This document shows, one piece after another, positions 63,379 to 64,000 of a stretch of 64,000 nucleotides of DNA. A program made the position numbers and the translations under genes. Under the pieces are notes generated by a model. It was not told the DNA's origin, did not search any database, and saw only the letters and a list, made by a program, of their open reading frames with translations. Source of the DNA: Corynebacterium sp. NML98-0116 (GTDB taxonomy: Bacteria > Actinomycetota > Actinomycetes > Mycobacteriales > Mycobacteriaceae); the NCBI RefSeq assembly GCF_001767255.1, contig NZ_CP017639.1, positions 1,882,875-1,946,874 of the forward strand, in the 5' to 3' direction. The first letter of the stretch is position 1; every line of letters starts with the position of its first letter.

Positions 63379-64000
63379 CCTGCCGGTGGCGGGGATCATT
63401 CCGTTCTCCGCCACCGACTGGCCCGGCCGTCTCACGGTCACGGCATTCACACAAGGCTGCCCACTGCGCTGCAGCTACTGCCACAACCCTAACTTGCAGG
63501 AATTTACTCCTGCTCCCCACGATTTCTCGGAAGTGCTCGACTTACTGCGGGCTCGACACGGACTGATTGACGCCCTCGTCATTTCCGGCGGCGAACCACT
63601 CGCATGCGCAGGACTCGGCGAAGCGATTGCCGCGGCCCATGAGATCGGGTTTCCCGTCGGGCTACACACGAGTGGCTATGTCCCCGCGAGGCTGGGTTCC
63701 ATTCTCGCTGAGTCGACTACCCGCCCCGACTGGATCGGGTTCGACGTCAAGGCGCTTCCCGAGCACTTACCCTCGGTCGCTGGTGTCACCAGCGTGGTGG
63801 CTGCACGGATGTGGGAAAGCCTCGACATCGTGTGCACCGCGGCCCGCGAACATGGCATGGGACTGCAGCTGCGTACTACGTTGTGGCCGGGGTCCGTCAT
63901 CGAGCAAAACATCGACCAGCTGCAGGACGCCGCCGCACAGCGGGGCCACGCGCTGGTATTGCAGTGGGCTCGCGGAGTTGACGCCGACGGCGTGTACAGC
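63335..64000 (+). CDS. nrdG: Radical SAM activase of anaerobic RNR (3' end outside window)
   Basis: About 222 codons are visible, open to the right edge. The radical-SAM motif GCPLRCSYCHNPN (C-x3-C-x2-C) and the SAM-binding VISGGEPLA are present. This form looks like the NrdG2/pyruvate formate-lyase-activase type, which installs the glycyl radical on NrdD. Start uncertain: GTG 63335 overlaps nrdD by 44 bp with a purine-rich GGGAAGAAGG directly ahead; GTG 63386 is the alternative. Confidence 0.85.
   Translation, partial: MSSLSVTTSQKPSPNLPVAGIIPFSATDWPGRLTVTAFTQGCPLRCSYCHNPNLQEFTPAPHDFSEVLDLLRARHGLIDALVISGGEPLACAGLGEAIAAAHEIGFPVGLHTSGYVPARLGSILAESTTRPDWIGFDVKALPEHLPSVAGVTSVVAARMWESLDIVCTAAREHGMGLQLRTTLWPGSVIEQNIDQLQDAAAQRGHALVLQWARGVDADGVYS

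Noticed and set aside
1..64000. CRISPR array, rRNA or tRNA genes
   Set aside because: No regularly spaced identical repeats, no rRNA-like sequence and no tRNA cloverleaf were noticed when reading both strands; a tool such as tRNAscan-SE would be needed to exclude tRNAs fully.

Overview
The window reads as one contiguous piece of a high-GC actinobacterial chromosome, most likely a Corynebacterium (order Mycobacteriales). Pointers are the Corynebacterium-type sucrose PTS permease, a type VII (ESX) secretion locus, split S10/spc/alpha ribosomal operons with corynebacterial-looking genes between the parts, several apparently leaderless promoters, and a DmsABC/NrdD anaerobic gene complement. The species cannot be named from sequence alone.

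Layout. 1-6.8 kb: type VII secretion genes eccC (cut by the left edge), eccD, mycP and eccB. 6.8-8.9 kb: a large multi-pass membrane protein. 9.0-13.3 kb: truA and the alpha operon (rplQ, rpoA, rpsD, rpsK, rpsM, infA). 13.5-17.1 kb: an L,D-transpeptidase, map, adk, secY. 17.3-22.0 kb: a DmsABC-type molybdoenzyme with its TorD/DmsD-like chaperone. 22.1-24.8 kb: distal spc genes (rplO, rpmD, rpsE, rplR, rplF, rpsH). 25.1-28.2 kb: M20 amidohydrolase, a DUF6457-like protein, fdhD, formate/nitrite transporter 1. 28.4-29.7 kb: rplE, rplX, rplN. 29.9-31.3 kb: formate/nitrite transporter 2 and two related small secreted proteins. 31.4-33.0 kb: a complete IS481-like element with 15-bp target duplication. 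33.1-38.4 kb: ptsS, scrB, a PfkB sugar kinase, a luciferase-like monooxygenase. 38.4-40.3 kb: glmS. 40.3-46.9 kb: a compact six-gene cluster: SulP transporter, FtsX/MacB-type permease, MacA/HlyD-like lipoprotein, stand-alone TusA-like protein, TusA-like/core-MetE fusion, DsrE-like protein. 47.1-52.2 kb: the S10 operon, preceded by a 31-codon leader ORF. 52.8-55.8 kb: a six-gene Asp23/Gls24 envelope-stress cluster. 55.9-56.3 kb: a MITE-like element with perfect 22-bp inverted repeats. 56.5-61.2 kb: tuf, fusA, rpsG, rpsL. 61.6-64.0 kb: class III ribonucleotide reductase nrdD and its activase nrdG (cut by the right edge).

How it fits together. The translation and secretion backbone is on the minus strand and is interrupted at three places by accessory blocks. 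Much of the inserted material concerns oxygen-limited life (Dms reductase, FdhD, formate/nitrite channels, anaerobic RNR next to rpsL) or sucrose use (PtsS imports and phosphorylates sucrose, ScrB cleaves sucrose-6-phosphate, the PfkB kinase probably phosphorylates the released fructose). The most unusual locus is the DsrE / TusA-MetE fusion / TusA cluster at 44.8-46.9 kb. It joins a sulfur-carrier-like fold to a core methionine-synthase fold that keeps its zinc ligands, and it is physically coupled to an exporter-like pair and a SulP transporter.
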